A stretch of 64,000 bases of DNA from Victivallis lenta (GCF_009695545.1 NZ_VUNS01000022.1:19105-83104), one strand, 5' to 3'. Counted from the first letter of the stretch, positions 40,890-50,431 are shown. Translations and numbers: made by a program. The notes: generated by a model from the letters alone, not told the origin.

Positions 40890-42341
40890 CTAGTTGATGC
40901 GGTTTCCGATATCGCGGCTGTCGGCGGCGGTGATGTGGAGCCCTTTCTTATGGAGCTTTTCGGTGCGGTTGTCCTGAATCCAGTTATAGAGGACGTCCGC
41001 TTCGGCTCCGTTCAGGATCGACACGGCCGTGCCGGTCCACTGCGAGTCTGAGACGTTGCAGTTGAACACCTTGTTGTTGATGACCCGCAGCCGGTAAACC
41101 CCGTTTGTGTAGATGCCGTTCACATGGCTGTTCAGAATCTCGTTGTCGATGATTTCGATATCGGTCAGGATGCGGCTGAGCTTGAAGCTCTCCGGCTTGC
41201 CGGCCGGAGGCGTATCGAGGGTGAATTCGACTTTTCCGTCGCGCAGAACCGAGCTTTTGACACGGGCCGTCGTCTCCCCCATGCGGATGCGGCGTTTCGG
41301 GAAGAGCTCCGGGCCGAGCTCCCTCGCGGCGGAAAACACGCCCGGCTTCGTTTCGGCAACCGGATAATCCGTTTTGGTGAAATAGTCGTCGCCGTTGCGG
41401 TTCCATCCCTTTTCGCCGTCGATGTACGAGACGACGATCCCGGCGTGGCCGGTCGTGACCTGCCCGGTGTTGCGGATGAAAACTCCGTTGATTTCAAAGT
41501 CTGCGCCGCTCTCGAGGAAGCGGTTGCCGATAACCTTGACCCGGCGGGCCGAGCAGGCTCCCTGCCGTAGATTGTGAAACCGGTCGTTGGTCGTGATCTG
41601 GCAGCCCGAAAAGGTCGTGCGTTCGACATGGTTCCCGTTGAAGATCACGTCGGAACCGCCGAGACAGACCAGCCCCTGCCGGCAATTGTAGATGATGTTG
41701 TTCGCGACAACGGCCCGTTCGAGCCGGAGGGCGCCTTCGTGGCCGTAGTCGATGAGTGCGAGCGCGTCGTCGGTGGTCTGGGTGATGTAGTTCCCGGTGC
41801 AGACGATATCCTGCGACTGGACGAAGTGAAGCCCGTCGCGCCGGGTCTGCTCGATCTTGCAGTCGACGACCCAGACGTAGCGGCAGCCGTTGATGGCAAT
41901 GCCCATGAATGGAGAGCCGAGCACATGGACGTTTTCGATCCGGATATTCCGCCCGCCCGTCACATAGATCGGATGCTGGGCGGAAGTCTGCTGCCGCACC
42001 GGCATCTCCCGGTAGGTCAGCACGCCGCCCGAGACGGTAAGGTTTTCGCAGTTGTCGAACTGGAAGCTGCCGTTCTGTTCGGTGTTCAGCAGCGTCGCAC
42101 CGGAAAAATCGACCTTCGCGCTCCTGAGCCCTTCGATTTTGAGCAGTCCCCTGAAAGCGAAGCTGCCGCTGCCGAAGCGGAGGGTGCCGCCGTTTTTGCG
42201 CAGCTCCGCGAACGCGGTCCGGATCGCGTCGGTGTCGTCGTTTGCACCGTCGCCCTTCGCGCCGAAGTCGCGGACGTGGAGCTCGGCGGCGGCAAGCATG
42301 GCGGCCGCCGCGACAGCAAGGAGAGTCATCACTGATTTCAT
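40890..42341 (-). CDS. Secreted right-handed beta-helix (pectate lyase-like) protein
   Basis: A 483-aa exported protein: signal peptide MKSVMTLLAVAAAAMLAAAE, then the Pectate_lyase_3-type opening HVRDFGAKGDGANDDTDAIR, followed by parallel beta-helix coils (NITVSGG-like, IRIENVHVLGSPFMGIAING, VVANNIIYNCRQGLVCLGG, IEIIDNEILNSHVNGIYTNG). Such proteins are polysaccharide lyases, hydrolases or epimerases; the catalytic residues cannot be identified here. Its ATG overlaps the stop of the GntR gene (ATGA), so enzyme and regulator are made together. Confidence 0.85.
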   Translation of the reverse strand: MKSVMTLLAVAAAAMLAAAELHVRDFGAKGDGANDDTDAIRTAFAELRKNGGTLRFGSGSFAFRGLLKIEGLRSAKVDFSGATLLNTEQNGSFQFDNCENLTVSGGVLTYREMPVRQQTSAQHPIYVTGGRNIRIENVHVLGSPFMGIAINGCRYVWVVDCKIEQTRRDGLHFVQSQDIVCTGNYITQTTDDALALIDYGHEGALRLERAVVANNIIYNCRQGLVCLGGSDVIFNGNHVERTTFSGCQITTNDRFHNLRQGACSARRVKVIGNRFLESGADFEINGVFIRNTGQVTTGHAGIVVSYIDGEKGWNRNGDDYFTKTDYPVAETKPGVFSAARELGPELFPKRRIRMGETTARVKSSVLRDGKVEFTLDTPPAGKPESFKLSRILTDIEIIDNEILNSHVNGIYTNGVYRLRVINNKVFNCNVSDSQWTGTAVSILNGAEADVLYNWIQDNRTEKLHKKGLHITAADSRDIGNRIN

Positions 42342-43432
42342 GATACGGTTGTTTCCCTGGGTTGAGTGGTAACGGATGGAACGGCGGAATCACTTTTGCG
42401 GATCACGAGCGCGGGCGCGACCAGCCGGAGCAGCTCCGGCGCGCCGGAGTGGAGGCGGTTGCGGGCCAGCAGCTCGAATCCCTGCCGGATATGTTCGGCG
42501 AGATTCGGATTCAAGGCGGTGAGCGGCGGCACGGAGTAGCGGCTGAAGAGCGAATCGCCGATGCTGATCAGCGACATCTGCTCCGGCACCCGGACGCCGT
42601 TCTCACTGAAGGCGGCGAGCGCCCCCTGCGCGAGCTCGTCATTCAAAGTGATGAGGGCGCTGAAGCGTTCTCCCCTGGCGACGGCGCGGCCGACGGCCTG
42701 AAAGGCGTATGCGGTCGGATGGGCCCCGGTCGGAACGTCGGCGCGCAGCTCGGGGGAGCCGCCGCCGGTGACCGAGCGCCAGACCGCGATCTGGATATTC
42801 TCGATCGGGTGGCCTGAATTGTTGTGCAGCAGCGCGATGCGCCGGTGGCCGAGCGAATGCAGCCGGTCGGTCAGCAGCCGGATGCCGTGGTGGTCGTCAC
42901 CGATGACCGACGGGATGCCGAGCTGGTCGAGCCGGTTGGCGAGAACCGCGAAGAGCCATGCGTTGCCGGCGATGTCCCGGATGGTCGCGGCGGTCAGCAG
43001 ATCGTCGCCGAGCACCATGGTCGGCTGGCGGAAACGGATCGCGGTGCGGACGAACATCGCCATCTCCTCGCTGCCGAGCCGGACGATGCGGCAGCGGAGG
43101 TTTCGCCGCGCCCCCTCTTCGAGCGCGAGTTCGGCGATCTCGTCCTGGGTGTCGCCCTGATAGTTCGAAAGCACGATGTTGACGTACTCCGCACCGTTCG
43201 CCGTGCCGCCGCCGCGGGTCAGGTAGGTGCCGTCCCCGACCCGTTTTTCGACCACGCCGCTGGTGATGAGGTCGCGGAAGGCGCGCCGGACGGTCGCGAC
43301 GTTCACATTCAGTTTTTCCGCCAGCTTCCGCTCCGACGGAAACCGCGTTTCGGGCCGGTAGAAACCCGATTCGATGCCGCGCACGAGATAATCGTACACG
43401 GACTGAAATTTCGGTTGACTGTTCTTTACCAT
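42338..43432 (-). CDS. GntR regulator with LacI-type sensor domain
   Basis: A 364-aa regulator with an N-terminal GntR winged helix (residues 8-70: YDYLVRGIESGFYRPETRFP, RKLAEKLNVNVATVRRAFRD, GVVEKRVGDGTYL) joined to a periplasmic-binding-protein-like sensor as in AraR (GHRRIALLHNNSG, MSLISIGDSLF). It heads the beta-helix/prepilin operon and has a perfect sigma-70 promoter. An inverted repeat ATTTGTAA-N8-TTACAAAT lies in the intergenic region shared with the divergent AraC gene and could be its operator. The effector is presumably a sugar. Confidence 0.9.
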   Translation of the reverse strand: MVKNSQPKFQSVYDYLVRGIESGFYRPETRFPSERKLAEKLNVNVATVRRAFRDLITSGVVEKRVGDGTYLTRGGGTANGAEYVNIVLSNYQGDTQDEIAELALEEGARRNLRCRIVRLGSEEMAMFVRTAIRFRQPTMVLGDDLLTAATIRDIAGNAWLFAVLANRLDQLGIPSVIGDDHHGIRLLTDRLHSLGHRRIALLHNNSGHPIENIQIAVWRSVTGGGSPELRADVPTGAHPTAYAFQAVGRAVARGERFSALITLNDELAQGALAAFSENGVRVPEQMSLISIGDSLFSRYSVPPLTALNPNLAEHIRQGFELLARNRLHSGAPELLRLVAPALVIRKSDSAVPSVTTQPRETTVS

Positions 43433-43467
43433 GATTGCTCCGTTCCTTCCGGATTGATCTGTAACTA

Positions 43468-43496
43468 ATTATAGAACAATTCGCCCGCGATGTCAA
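43468..43496 (-). promoter_or_regulatory. Consensus promoter of the beta-helix operon
   Basis: TTGACA and TATAAT with exactly 17 bp between them, reading into the GntR gene. The -10 region includes TTATAGAAC on the plus strand, a half-site also found at the other GntR promoter near 59849. Confidence 0.8.
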
Positions 43497-43534
43497 CAGC
43501 CGGGAGAAAATAATAACGGAATGAACGAAATTCT

Positions 43535-43558
43535 ATTTGTAATCAACAATTTACAAAT
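43535..43558. promoter_or_regulatory. Inverted repeat between divergent regulator genes
   Basis: Perfect 8-bp arms ATTTGTAA and TTACAAAT with an 8-bp spacer. The arms resemble AraR-type half-sites (ATTTGT, ACAAAT), which suits the AraR-like neighbour, but the spacing is wider than in the classical operator. Confidence 0.5.
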
Positions 43559-43683
43559 GACGATTTTTTCGATTTACGCACAAATATATGCATATCAATT
43601 TTCGCGGAGGAGGCCGGGCAGGCCGAACTTGACTTGCATTCGTTCCGGTGATATGGTATGAAAACGGAAAAGGATGGATCGGC

Positions 43684-44583
43684 ATGGAACAGTCTTCGGC
43701 GAAAATATCGGATGTTTTCCACCGGATCAGTTTTTTTTCGGATGAATTTCCGTTCAGCATTCACCGGGAATTCGACCGGCCGTCCGACTTCAACGAGTCG
43801 CGCCGGTTCCGGCGCGAATTCTGGAAGATCGTCTGCGTCATCAGCGGCCGCGGCGAAAACATCGTGAACGACGCGCGCTACCCGGTCGGGCCCGGATCGA
43901 TTTTCCTCGTCCACCCGGACGACTCGACCACGCTGAACATCAAGACCGAAGCGCTGGAGATCTACAACATCTTCTTCATGCCGGAACTCGTGCGCGACGG
44001 ACTCCGCGAGCTGCAGGACGATTTCGACTTCTTTTCGATCATGCACCGGAACAGCCGCACGAAAGAGGGCGACTCCGGCAGCCTCTATGTCGCCGAAAGC
44101 GACGCCGAGATGCGGCGGCTCGTCCGCACGCTCGAGCGGGAGTTCGACCGCATGCCGCAGAACTACCGGGCCCGGATCAAGCTCATGCTGCTCGAACTGC
44201 TGATCCTGCTGGCGCGCAAGGCGGGGAAACGAATCCGGCACCGCGGCGCCGACTCGGTCCGCGAATACGTCGATCACCTGATCGAAAGCTATTTCCGCGA
44301 GGAGTTCCGGCTCGATTCGCTGGCGCGCAAGATCGGCATCGACAAAAGCCGCCTCTGCCGCCTCTACCGCGCCGGCGCCGGCATGACCATCATGGATGCG
44401 CTGCGGCTCCGCCGCCTCAAGGAGGCTGCTGAACTGCTGACCTGCACGAACCGGACCATTTCGGAGATCTGCTTCAGCTCGGGCTTCAACGACCTGAGCT
44501 ACTTCTACCGCTCCTTCACCGCGAAATACGGAACCAACCCCGGCGAATTCCGCCGCCGCTTCCAGCGCGAAAACGAAACGTAA
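43684..44583 (+). CDS. AraC family transcriptional regulator
   Basis: A 299-aa regulator. The N-terminal half is a cupin-like sensor (WKIVCVISGRGENIVNDARY, GPGSIFLVHPDD). The last about 100 residues contain the two AraC helix-turn-helix units (FRLDSLARKIGIDKSRLCRL, and RTISEICFSSGFNDLSYFYR followed by KYGTNPGEFRRRF). The start follows AAGGA at a suitable distance. It is divergent from the GntR/beta-helix operon and convergent with the transaldolase gene; which of these it controls is not evident. Confidence 0.9.
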   Translation: MEQSSAKISDVFHRISFFSDEFPFSIHREFDRPSDFNESRRFRREFWKIVCVISGRGENIVNDARYPVGPGSIFLVHPDDSTTLNIKTEALEIYNIFFMPELVRDGLRELQDDFDFFSIMHRNSRTKEGDSGSLYVAESDAEMRRLVRTLEREFDRMPQNYRARIKLMLLELLILLARKAGKRIRHRGADSVREYVDHLIESYFREEFRLDSLARKIGIDKSRLCRLYRAGAGMTIMDALRLRRLKEAAELLTCTNRTISEICFSSGFNDLSYFYRSFTAKYGTNPGEFRRRFQRENET

Positions 44584-44603
44584 GCAAACAGCGCCTTTCC
44601 CGG

Positions 44604-45281
44604 TCAATCCAGGTTATAGACGCATTTGCCGGGGCCGTAGACGGCGCGCCAGTCGCGGTTGAACTGCTCGATGCTCATGTCGGTCAGCGGATGCTCGGCC
44701 AGATGCCAGAGGATGTCCGGCCCGATCGTGATCGCCTGACAGCCGGCCAGCGAGACGTCGTTGACCTGCTGCACGTTCTTGAACGACGCCGCCAGCACCC
44801 GGGTCGGCATGCTGTGAATCCGGAACAGGTCCGTGATCATCTGCACGACCGTCACGCCCATGCCGCTGATGTTGTCGATGCGGTTCAGGTACGGCGCCGT
44901 GAAATCGACGCCGCAGTTGGCGGCCAGCAGCGCCTGACCCGGCGTGTAGATGGCGGTGGCCGTCACCTTCATGCCCCGCGCCTTGAGCCGCGGCATGGCC
45001 TTGTAGCCCTCAGTCGAAACCGGAACTTTGATATAGAGATTGCCGCCGATTTTCTCCTGCAGCGCCTCGGCGTCCCGGATGATCTCGTCGCAGGTTTCGC
45101 CCAGAACCTGCGCATGCAGCATCTTCTCGCCGATAATCGCGCGGATCTCCTTCAGAATGGCGAAAAAATCCCGTTTCTCCTGCGCGATGATGGTCGGGTT
45201 GGTAGTGACTCCCGCCAGCGGAAACACCGCGGCGGCTTTTTCGATTTCTCCGATATTTGCAGTATCCAGCAGATAAAGCAT
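44604..45281 (-). CDS. Transaldolase / fructose-6-phosphate aldolase family protein
   Basis: A 225-aa single-domain enzyme of the small transaldolase family (FSA/TalC-like). It shows the opening MLYLLDTANIGEIEKAAAVF, then GVTTNPTI, the Schiff-base Lys in NLYIKVPVS (K85), TATAIYTPGQALLA and RVLAASFKN. It would cleave or transfer a three-carbon unit of sugar phosphates, or act as an FSA-type aldolase; sequence alone does not separate these. Two ATGs lie side by side; the second has the better spacing to GGAGG. A good promoter precedes it. It is divergent from the IclR/glycyl-radical operon, so the two may be co-regulated. Confidence 0.88.
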   Translation of the reverse strand: MLYLLDTANIGEIEKAAAVFPLAGVTTNPTIIAQEKRDFFAILKEIRAIIGEKMLHAQVLGETCDEIIRDAEALQEKIGGNLYIKVPVSTEGYKAMPRLKARGMKVTATAIYTPGQALLAANCGVDFTAPYLNRIDNISGMGVTVVQMITDLFRIHSMPTRVLAASFKNVQQVNDVSLAGCQAITIGPDILWHLAEHPLTDMSIEQFNRDWRAVYGPGKCVYNLD

Positions 45282-45378
45282 CATAATCCTCCGGTTCGTG
45301 GGGTTGTCTGACGGTACATGGGAACGGCTGTCGCAACAGGCAGGGGCTCGATGTCCGATTTCAATTTACGGGATTCAT

Positions 45379-45407
45379 AATATACCCCGCGGCCCTTCCT
45401 TTTTCAA
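45379..45407 (-). promoter_or_regulatory. Promoter of the transaldolase gene
   Basis: TTGAAA and TATATT separated by 17 bp on the minus strand, about 95 nt before the start. Confidence 0.6.
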
Positions 45408-45546
45408 GCTCACGGCCCCTTCCCTCCGCATTCCGGCGATCCTTTTCGGACCGTTGCGGACCATGCCCGGCGCCCCCCCGTTTCCCGGCCCCGGGCTGTC
45501 CCGTCAGCGGGATTCACAAATTTCCCGCATTTTTTCATCGATCCGC

Positions 45547-45585
45547 TTGAAAAAACCGAAGCAGACATTATTCTAAATACAGAAT
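45547..45585 (+). promoter_or_regulatory. Promoter and possible operator of the IclR/glycyl-radical operon
   Basis: TTGAAA and TATTCT with a 16-bp spacer. The inverted repeat ATTCT-N6-AGAAT overlaps the -10 element, a position suited to autoregulation by the IclR protein encoded next. This is inference. Confidence 0.5.
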
Positions 45586-45618
45586 CTCATTTTATTTTTA
45601 AAACAGATGGAGTTTTTT

Positions 45619-46386
45619 ATGCCGGAAAAACGTTATCAGGCGCCGGCGGCGGCCAGCACGCTTGAAGTGCTCGAATTCATGGCTTCGAATCCGGGCGCAT
45701 GGGGGCCGACGGAGCTGGCCAGGCGGCTGGCGCTCTCCCCGAATCTCGCGTTCCGGGTGCTGAACGTCCTGCAGGAGAAGGGCTATGTGAAGCGCAATCC
45801 GGCCGGGCAGTACGAGCTGACCGCCGGGCTTTATTCGCTCGGCATGAAACTCCGGAACAGCTTTGACCTGCGCAAGCAGGCGCGCCCCTTCCTCGAAGGG
45901 CTGGCCGCCGAAGCCGGCGAAAGCTGCCAGATCCAGGTTCCGGCGGGCGACCGCATGCTCCAGCTTGATTTCGTGCCGCCCCCGGCCGACTACTACCTCG
46001 CGGTCACGCCCGGAATCCGGCTTTACCGGCACGGCAACGCCTTCGGCAAGGCGGTCCTCGCCTTCCTGCCGCCGGAGGAACAGGAAACGCTGTTCGCCGC
46101 TCCCCTGCCCCGGCTCACCCCGCACACGATCGTCGATCCGGCGCGGCTCCGCGAAGAGTTCGCGGAGATCCGCCGGACCCGGTCGGCTTCGGAATTCAGC
46201 GAATACGTGCTCGGCAGCTACTGCATCGGGTCGCCGGTCTTCAACGCCGTCGGGAGGCCGGTCGCCGGAATCGGCATCACCGGACTCTCCTCCCGGCTGC
46301 ACGAGGAGCGTCTGCCGGAACTCCGCAAACTCGTGCTGGCCTGTGCGGAACATATTTCGGAATCGATCGGATACAAGGAGGCATGA
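45619..46386 (+). CDS. IclR family transcriptional regulator
   Basis: A 255-aa regulator. The N-terminal winged helix (TLEVLEFMASNPGAWGPTEL, ARRLALSPNLAFRVLNVLQE, GYVKRN) is followed by the IclR effector domain (LRKQARPFLEGLAAEAGESC, FGKAVLAFLP, GSPVFNAVGRPVAGIGITG). The second ATG was used because GGAG lies 6 nt upstream of it. It is the first gene of the glycyl-radical operon, and the next start comes 3 nt after its stop, behind AAGGAGG. It most likely controls this operon in response to its substrate. Confidence 0.9.
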   Translation: MPEKRYQAPAAASTLEVLEFMASNPGAWGPTELARRLALSPNLAFRVLNVLQEKGYVKRNPAGQYELTAGLYSLGMKLRNSFDLRKQARPFLEGLAAEAGESCQIQVPAGDRMLQLDFVPPPADYYLAVTPGIRLYRHGNAFGKAVLAFLPPEEQETLFAAPLPRLTPHTIVDPARLREEFAEIRRTRSASEFSEYVLGSYCIGSPVFNAVGRPVAGIGITGLSSRLHEERLPELRKLVLACAEHISESIGYKEA

Positions 46387-46389
46387 GTC

Positions 46390-48378
46390 ATGAATGCGCG
46401 GGAACGGGCTCTCGACGCCCAGCGGAAACTCAACTGGTTCAGCAATCACGAAAACGGCATCGTCTGGGCGCGCAGCTGGCGCGCGACGGAGGGGCTGCCG
46501 CTCGGCATGCGGTACGCCGAGCTCGGCGCGGCGCGTCTCGCGGCGCTCGACTTCCTGCACGATCCGGAGGAGCCGCTGATCGGCCGTCTCGCCGTACCGG
46601 AGCTCGACCCGGCGGAGAATGAACGGGCATGGGAGTTCATTCACGCTTCCGGCGTCGAACTGCCCGGCCAGACCGGACACGCCGAACCGTATTATGACGA
46701 CCTCTTTGCGCTCGGGCTCGACGGCCTCCGCGAAAAAGCCGGCGGAACTCCTTCGTTCGTCCGGGCGGCGGAGGGCCTCTCCGCAATGATCGAACGCGCG
46801 GCCGGGCAAGCCGCCGCGGAGGAGGTCGCCGCCGCCTGCCGTCATATCGCGCATGAACCGCCCGCAACCTTCCGCGAGGCGATTCAGCTGGTCTGGTTCG
46901 TGATGACGGCGATCCAGATCGGCGACCGGGCCGCGCTGGTCGGACCGGGACGGCTCGACCGCCGGCTGATCCGGTTTTACGAAGCGGACCTCGCGGCCGG
47001 AAGGCTGACCCGCGGCGAAGCGCTCCGCATGATCGAAACGCTTTATCTGTTCATCAACGCAAGCTGTCCGCGCGGGCTCGCCTATGCGGTCATGGCCGGG
47101 GGGAGCGGCGTCTGCAACGAACTCACGCTCCTGTCGCTCGAAGCGCTGCGGAAAACCCGGCTCGTCTACCCGAGCGTCGGCGTCTGCTGGAGCTTCGACA
47201 CGCCGGACGAACTCAAAACACTCGCGGTCGAACTCATCGCCGACGGAATCTCGAATGTCGCCGTATTCAACGACGAGCTCATCCGGCGTTCGATGGTCCG
47301 CTACGGCGTCCCGGCCGAAGACGCCTCCGAATACATCAATTCGACCTGCGTCGAAATCACGCCGTGCGGCGCAAGCAACGTCTACGTGGCGAGTCCGTAC
47401 TTTTCGCTCTGCGCGCTCCTGCTCGACTATCTGAAGGAGCCGGAGGGCGCGGGCTACGCCGCGTTCCGCGCCGGATACCTGAAGAGAGCCGGGCGCGAAA
47501 TCGACCGCGCCGCCGAAGAGCAGAACCGCGTCCGCCGCATCCGCCGCGAACGTATGCGGCGCCCGATCCAGAGCCTGTTCACGCGCGACTGCATCGCGCG
47601 CGGGCTCGATATCGAAGAGGGCGGCGCGCGTTACAACTGGGTCGAATGCTCGTTCGTCGGACTTGCAAACCTGGCCGATTCCCTGACGGTGATCCGGCGC
47701 GAGGTGTTCGAGCAAAAAAATCTCACGCTGCCGGAGCTCCGCGACGTGCTGGAACGGAACTTCGAGAACGCCGAGGCGCTGCGGCAGCGTTTCCTGAACG
47801 GCTCCCCGAAATACGGCAACGGCAATCAGGAGGCCGACGGAGAAATTCCGATCATCACAACTTATCTCGCGGCGCGCTGCGCCCGGCAGCGGATGGAGCC
47901 GGACGATTCGCACTTCATCCCCGGCACCTTCTGCTGGGAGATGCACCAGCGCCTCGGCGCCGAATGCGGCGCGACGCCGGACGGCCGCCGCGCCGGTTTC
48001 CCGTTCGCCGACGGCGCCGGCCCGGCCCAGGGACGCGAAAAGGAGGGTCCGACGGCGGCCGTGAATTCGGTCTGTTCGTGGAACCATCTGCCGATGCTCG
48101 GCGGCAGCGCCTTCAACCAGCGCTACACGGCCGCGGCGGTCGCCACCCCGGCCGCGCGCGAAAACCTGAAACAGCTGATCGACATCTTCATCCGGTTCGG
48201 CGGCTTCGAAACGCAGGTCAACATCCTCGACGCCGCCCGGCTCAAGGCGGCGCAGCTTCACCCCGAAGAACACCGCGACCTCGTGGTGCGCATCGGCGGC
48301 TATACCGACTACTTCACGGGACTCTCTCCCGCCATGCAGGCGGAAGTCATTCAACGGACCCAATACGAGGAGCTGTGA
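46390..48378 (+). CDS. Glycyl radical enzyme 1 (PFL-like)
   Basis: A 662-aa enzyme of the pyruvate formate-lyase/glycyl radical superfamily. The active-site Cys is in NSTCVEITPCG (C320, with the Cys-x-Glu base E322 typical of diol/glycerol/choline-type enzymes). The radical loop is VVRIGGYTDYF near the C-terminus (G637). It is shorter than most PFL-like enzymes (about 760-850 aa). It is the first of three different glycyl radical genes followed by an iron alcohol dehydrogenase and one activase. An anaerobic dehydration or C-C/C-X cleavage of a polyol-like compound is likely; the substrate is not deducible. Confidence 0.88.
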   Translation: MNARERALDAQRKLNWFSNHENGIVWARSWRATEGLPLGMRYAELGAARLAALDFLHDPEEPLIGRLAVPELDPAENERAWEFIHASGVELPGQTGHAEPYYDDLFALGLDGLREKAGGTPSFVRAAEGLSAMIERAAGQAAAEEVAAACRHIAHEPPATFREAIQLVWFVMTAIQIGDRAALVGPGRLDRRLIRFYEADLAAGRLTRGEALRMIETLYLFINASCPRGLAYAVMAGGSGVCNELTLLSLEALRKTRLVYPSVGVCWSFDTPDELKTLAVELIADGISNVAVFNDELIRRSMVRYGVPAEDASEYINSTCVEITPCGASNVYVASPYFSLCALLLDYLKEPEGAGYAAFRAGYLKRAGREIDRAAEEQNRVRRIRRERMRRPIQSLFTRDCIARGLDIEEGGARYNWVECSFVGLANLADSLTVIRREVFEQKNLTLPELRDVLERNFENAEALRQRFLNGSPKYGNGNQEADGEIPIITTYLAARCARQRMEPDDSHFIPGTFCWEMHQRLGAECGATPDGRRAGFPFADGAGPAQGREKEGPTAAVNSVCSWNHLPMLGGSAFNQRYTAAAVATPAARENLKQLIDIFIRFGGFETQVNILDAARLKAAQLHPEEHRDLVVRIGGYTDYFTGLSPAMQAEVIQRTQYEEL

Positions 48379-48382
48379 CCAA

Positions 48383-50431
48383 ATGGACACCGGAGCACTT
48401 GAGCGACTGCGCGAAAAAATTCTCGCCTCCGACAACCGGGCCTGCTTCATTGAGCGCGAAACCCTGCTGCGCGACCATGCGGAGCAGACTCTCGCCCTGC
48501 CGGAGGAGGAACGCTACCTGTTCGAATTCGAGCTCCTGCTCGGCCGCCTTTCGACCCCGGTCGATCCCGACGACCGCTTCGCGGGGCGCATGGCCGAAGC
48601 GCGCTGGCCGCACCCGGAGCCGTTCACCCGGATTCCGGGCGGCATCGGCAGCGAAGGACACATCACGCTGCCGATGCCGGAAATCCTGGCGAAAGGGCTC
48701 GACGGCATCGCGGCCGAAGTCTCCGCCGGCGCCGCCCGGATCGACACGCCCGAAGCGCGTTTTTTCGAACGGAACGCGCTCGGCTGCATCGCGGCGATCC
48801 GCGGCTTCTGCAACCGATACGCCGACGCGGCCGAAGCCGCGGGCAAGCCGGAGGCCGCAGCCGCTCTGCGGCAGGTCCCGTGCGGTCCGGCATACGATCT
48901 CTTTTCGGCGCTGCAATCCGTCTGGATCATGCAGTTCATCACCAGCACGGTCTGCGGCGCGCGCGATTTCGCGCCGGGGCGGATCGACCGTTACCTGCTG
49001 CACTTTTTCCGGGCGGAGCCGGACCGTGGCCGGGCGCTCGAACTCCTCGCTTTCTTTCTCGTCAAATTCAACGAAATCACCGGCACGGCGACCGACAACT
49101 TTGAACAGAAACCGATTCCATGCACGTCGAGCAAGCAGTACCTGACGCTCGGCGGACGCAACGCCGCCGGAGAGTGGGAATTCAACGCGCTCACCGCCCT
49201 TTTCGTCGAGGCCGCGGAGCTCGTCCGGCTGCCGCAGCCGACGCTGAACTTCCGCATCGGGCCCGGCATGCCGGAAGAGGCGTGGCAGCTCGCCGGGCGC
49301 GCGGCGCACGGTCTCGACGCGCAATGCAACTTCTTCAACGACCTGCTGATCGTCAACAAGCTGCTGGGCTCCGGCATTCTCCCGGAAGATGCCTGGAACT
49401 ACGCCTTCACGGCCTGCAACCGGGTCGACCTGCCGGGCAGGCTCTACAACATCATGCGCCGCATCGACGTCTTCGACAACAGTTTCGAATACTTCCGCGA
49501 AGCGCTGTTCTCCGCCGCAGAGCAGGACGGAACGCCGCCCGTCGAAACGACGCTCGACGAGCTGCGCCGCATCGCGGAAGAAAGGATGCTCGCCGACATC
49601 CGCGAAAACCGGGTCGCCGTTTACAGCGAGCGCTTCACCTTCCGGTTCGAATCTCTCTTTTTCGCCAGCTGCATTCAAAGCTGCCGCGACATCTGCCGCA
49701 TGGGGGCGGAGAATTACCGCTGGATGCACAGGATGTTCTCCGGCATCGCAAACATGGCCGACAGCCTCGCGGCCGTCGAACGGCTGGTCGTCAGGGAGAA
49801 GCGCCTGACCTTCCGGGAGTTCGCGGAGCTGCTCGAGGCCGATTTCTCCGGCGCGGAAGTGCTGCGCGAAGAGATCGTGAACCGCTTTCCGAAGTACGGC
49901 AACGGCGAGCCCGGCGTCGACGCGCTTGCGGCCGCGGCAGCCGATGCGCTCATCGACGCGGCCGAATCGGCCGGGCGCAAAACCGGTTTCCTCATGATGC
50001 CGTCGATCTATTCGCTGACCCTCCACGCCCGGTTCGGCTCGACCGTCGGCGCCACGCCGGACGGGCGGCATGCCGGGGAACCGGTCAGTGAAAACCAGTC
50101 TCCCGAACACGGCGCGGACCGCGAAAGCCCGACCGCGCTTTTTGCGAGCGTCTCCCGGCTGCCGCTCCGCCGCTGCATCTGCGGCGGGCTGAACCTGAAG
50201 CTCGGCTGCCGCCCGTCGGCGGACCGCTTCGCGGCGATGCTCCGCAGCTTTTTCGAGCTGGGGGGGCTCCATATCGGTTTCACCGTCGTGAACCGGCGGA
50301 CGCTCGAAGCGGCCAGGCGGAACCCGGAGGAGTACCGGACGCTGCTGATCCGCAAGACCGGCTTCTCCGAATTTTTCACCTCCCTCTCTCCCGCCGAGCA
50401 GCAGGAGATCATCGACCGGACCGAATATTGA
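48383..50431 (+). CDS. Glycyl radical enzyme 2 (PFL-like, atypical active site)
   Basis: A 682-aa member of the same superfamily but clearly different from its neighbours. The radical loop is LLIRKTGFSEFFTSLSP (G660). The Cys at the active-site position is in AFTACNRVDLPG (C345), where the residue two further on is Arg instead of the Glu seen in the other two enzymes; the classical Cys-x-Glu acid/base pair is absent. It is spaced 4 nt after enzyme 1 and its end runs close to enzyme 3. It could use different chemistry or be a structural partner. A PNFRIG-like substrate-barrel pattern (PTLNFRIGPGMPEEAW) is retained. Confidence 0.85.
   Translation: MDTGALERLREKILASDNRACFIERETLLRDHAEQTLALPEEERYLFEFELLLGRLSTPVDPDDRFAGRMAEARWPHPEPFTRIPGGIGSEGHITLPMPEILAKGLDGIAAEVSAGAARIDTPEARFFERNALGCIAAIRGFCNRYADAAEAAGKPEAAAALRQVPCGPAYDLFSALQSVWIMQFITSTVCGARDFAPGRIDRYLLHFFRAEPDRGRALELLAFFLVKFNEITGTATDNFEQKPIPCTSSKQYLTLGGRNAAGEWEFNALTALFVEAAELVRLPQPTLNFRIGPGMPEEAWQLAGRAAHGLDAQCNFFNDLLIVNKLLGSGILPEDAWNYAFTACNRVDLPGRLYNIMRRIDVFDNSFEYFREALFSAAEQDGTPPVETTLDELRRIAEERMLADIRENRVAVYSERFTFRFESLFFASCIQSCRDICRMGAENYRWMHRMFSGIANMADSLAAVERLVVREKRLTFREFAELLEADFSGAEVLREEIVNRFPKYGNGEPGVDALAAAAADALIDAAESAGRKTGFLMMPSIYSLTLHARFGSTVGATPDGRHAGEPVSENQSPEHGADRESPTALFASVSRLPLRRCICGGLNLKLGCRPSADRFAAMLRSFFELGGLHIGFTVVNRRTLEAARRNPEEYRTLLIRKTGFSEFFTSLSPAEQQEIIDRTEY

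Noticed and set aside
45598..50272. Long antisense frames across the IclR and glycyl radical genes
   Set aside because: They arise from the high GC content; the sense strand holds catalytic motifs, ribosome sites and operon spacing.
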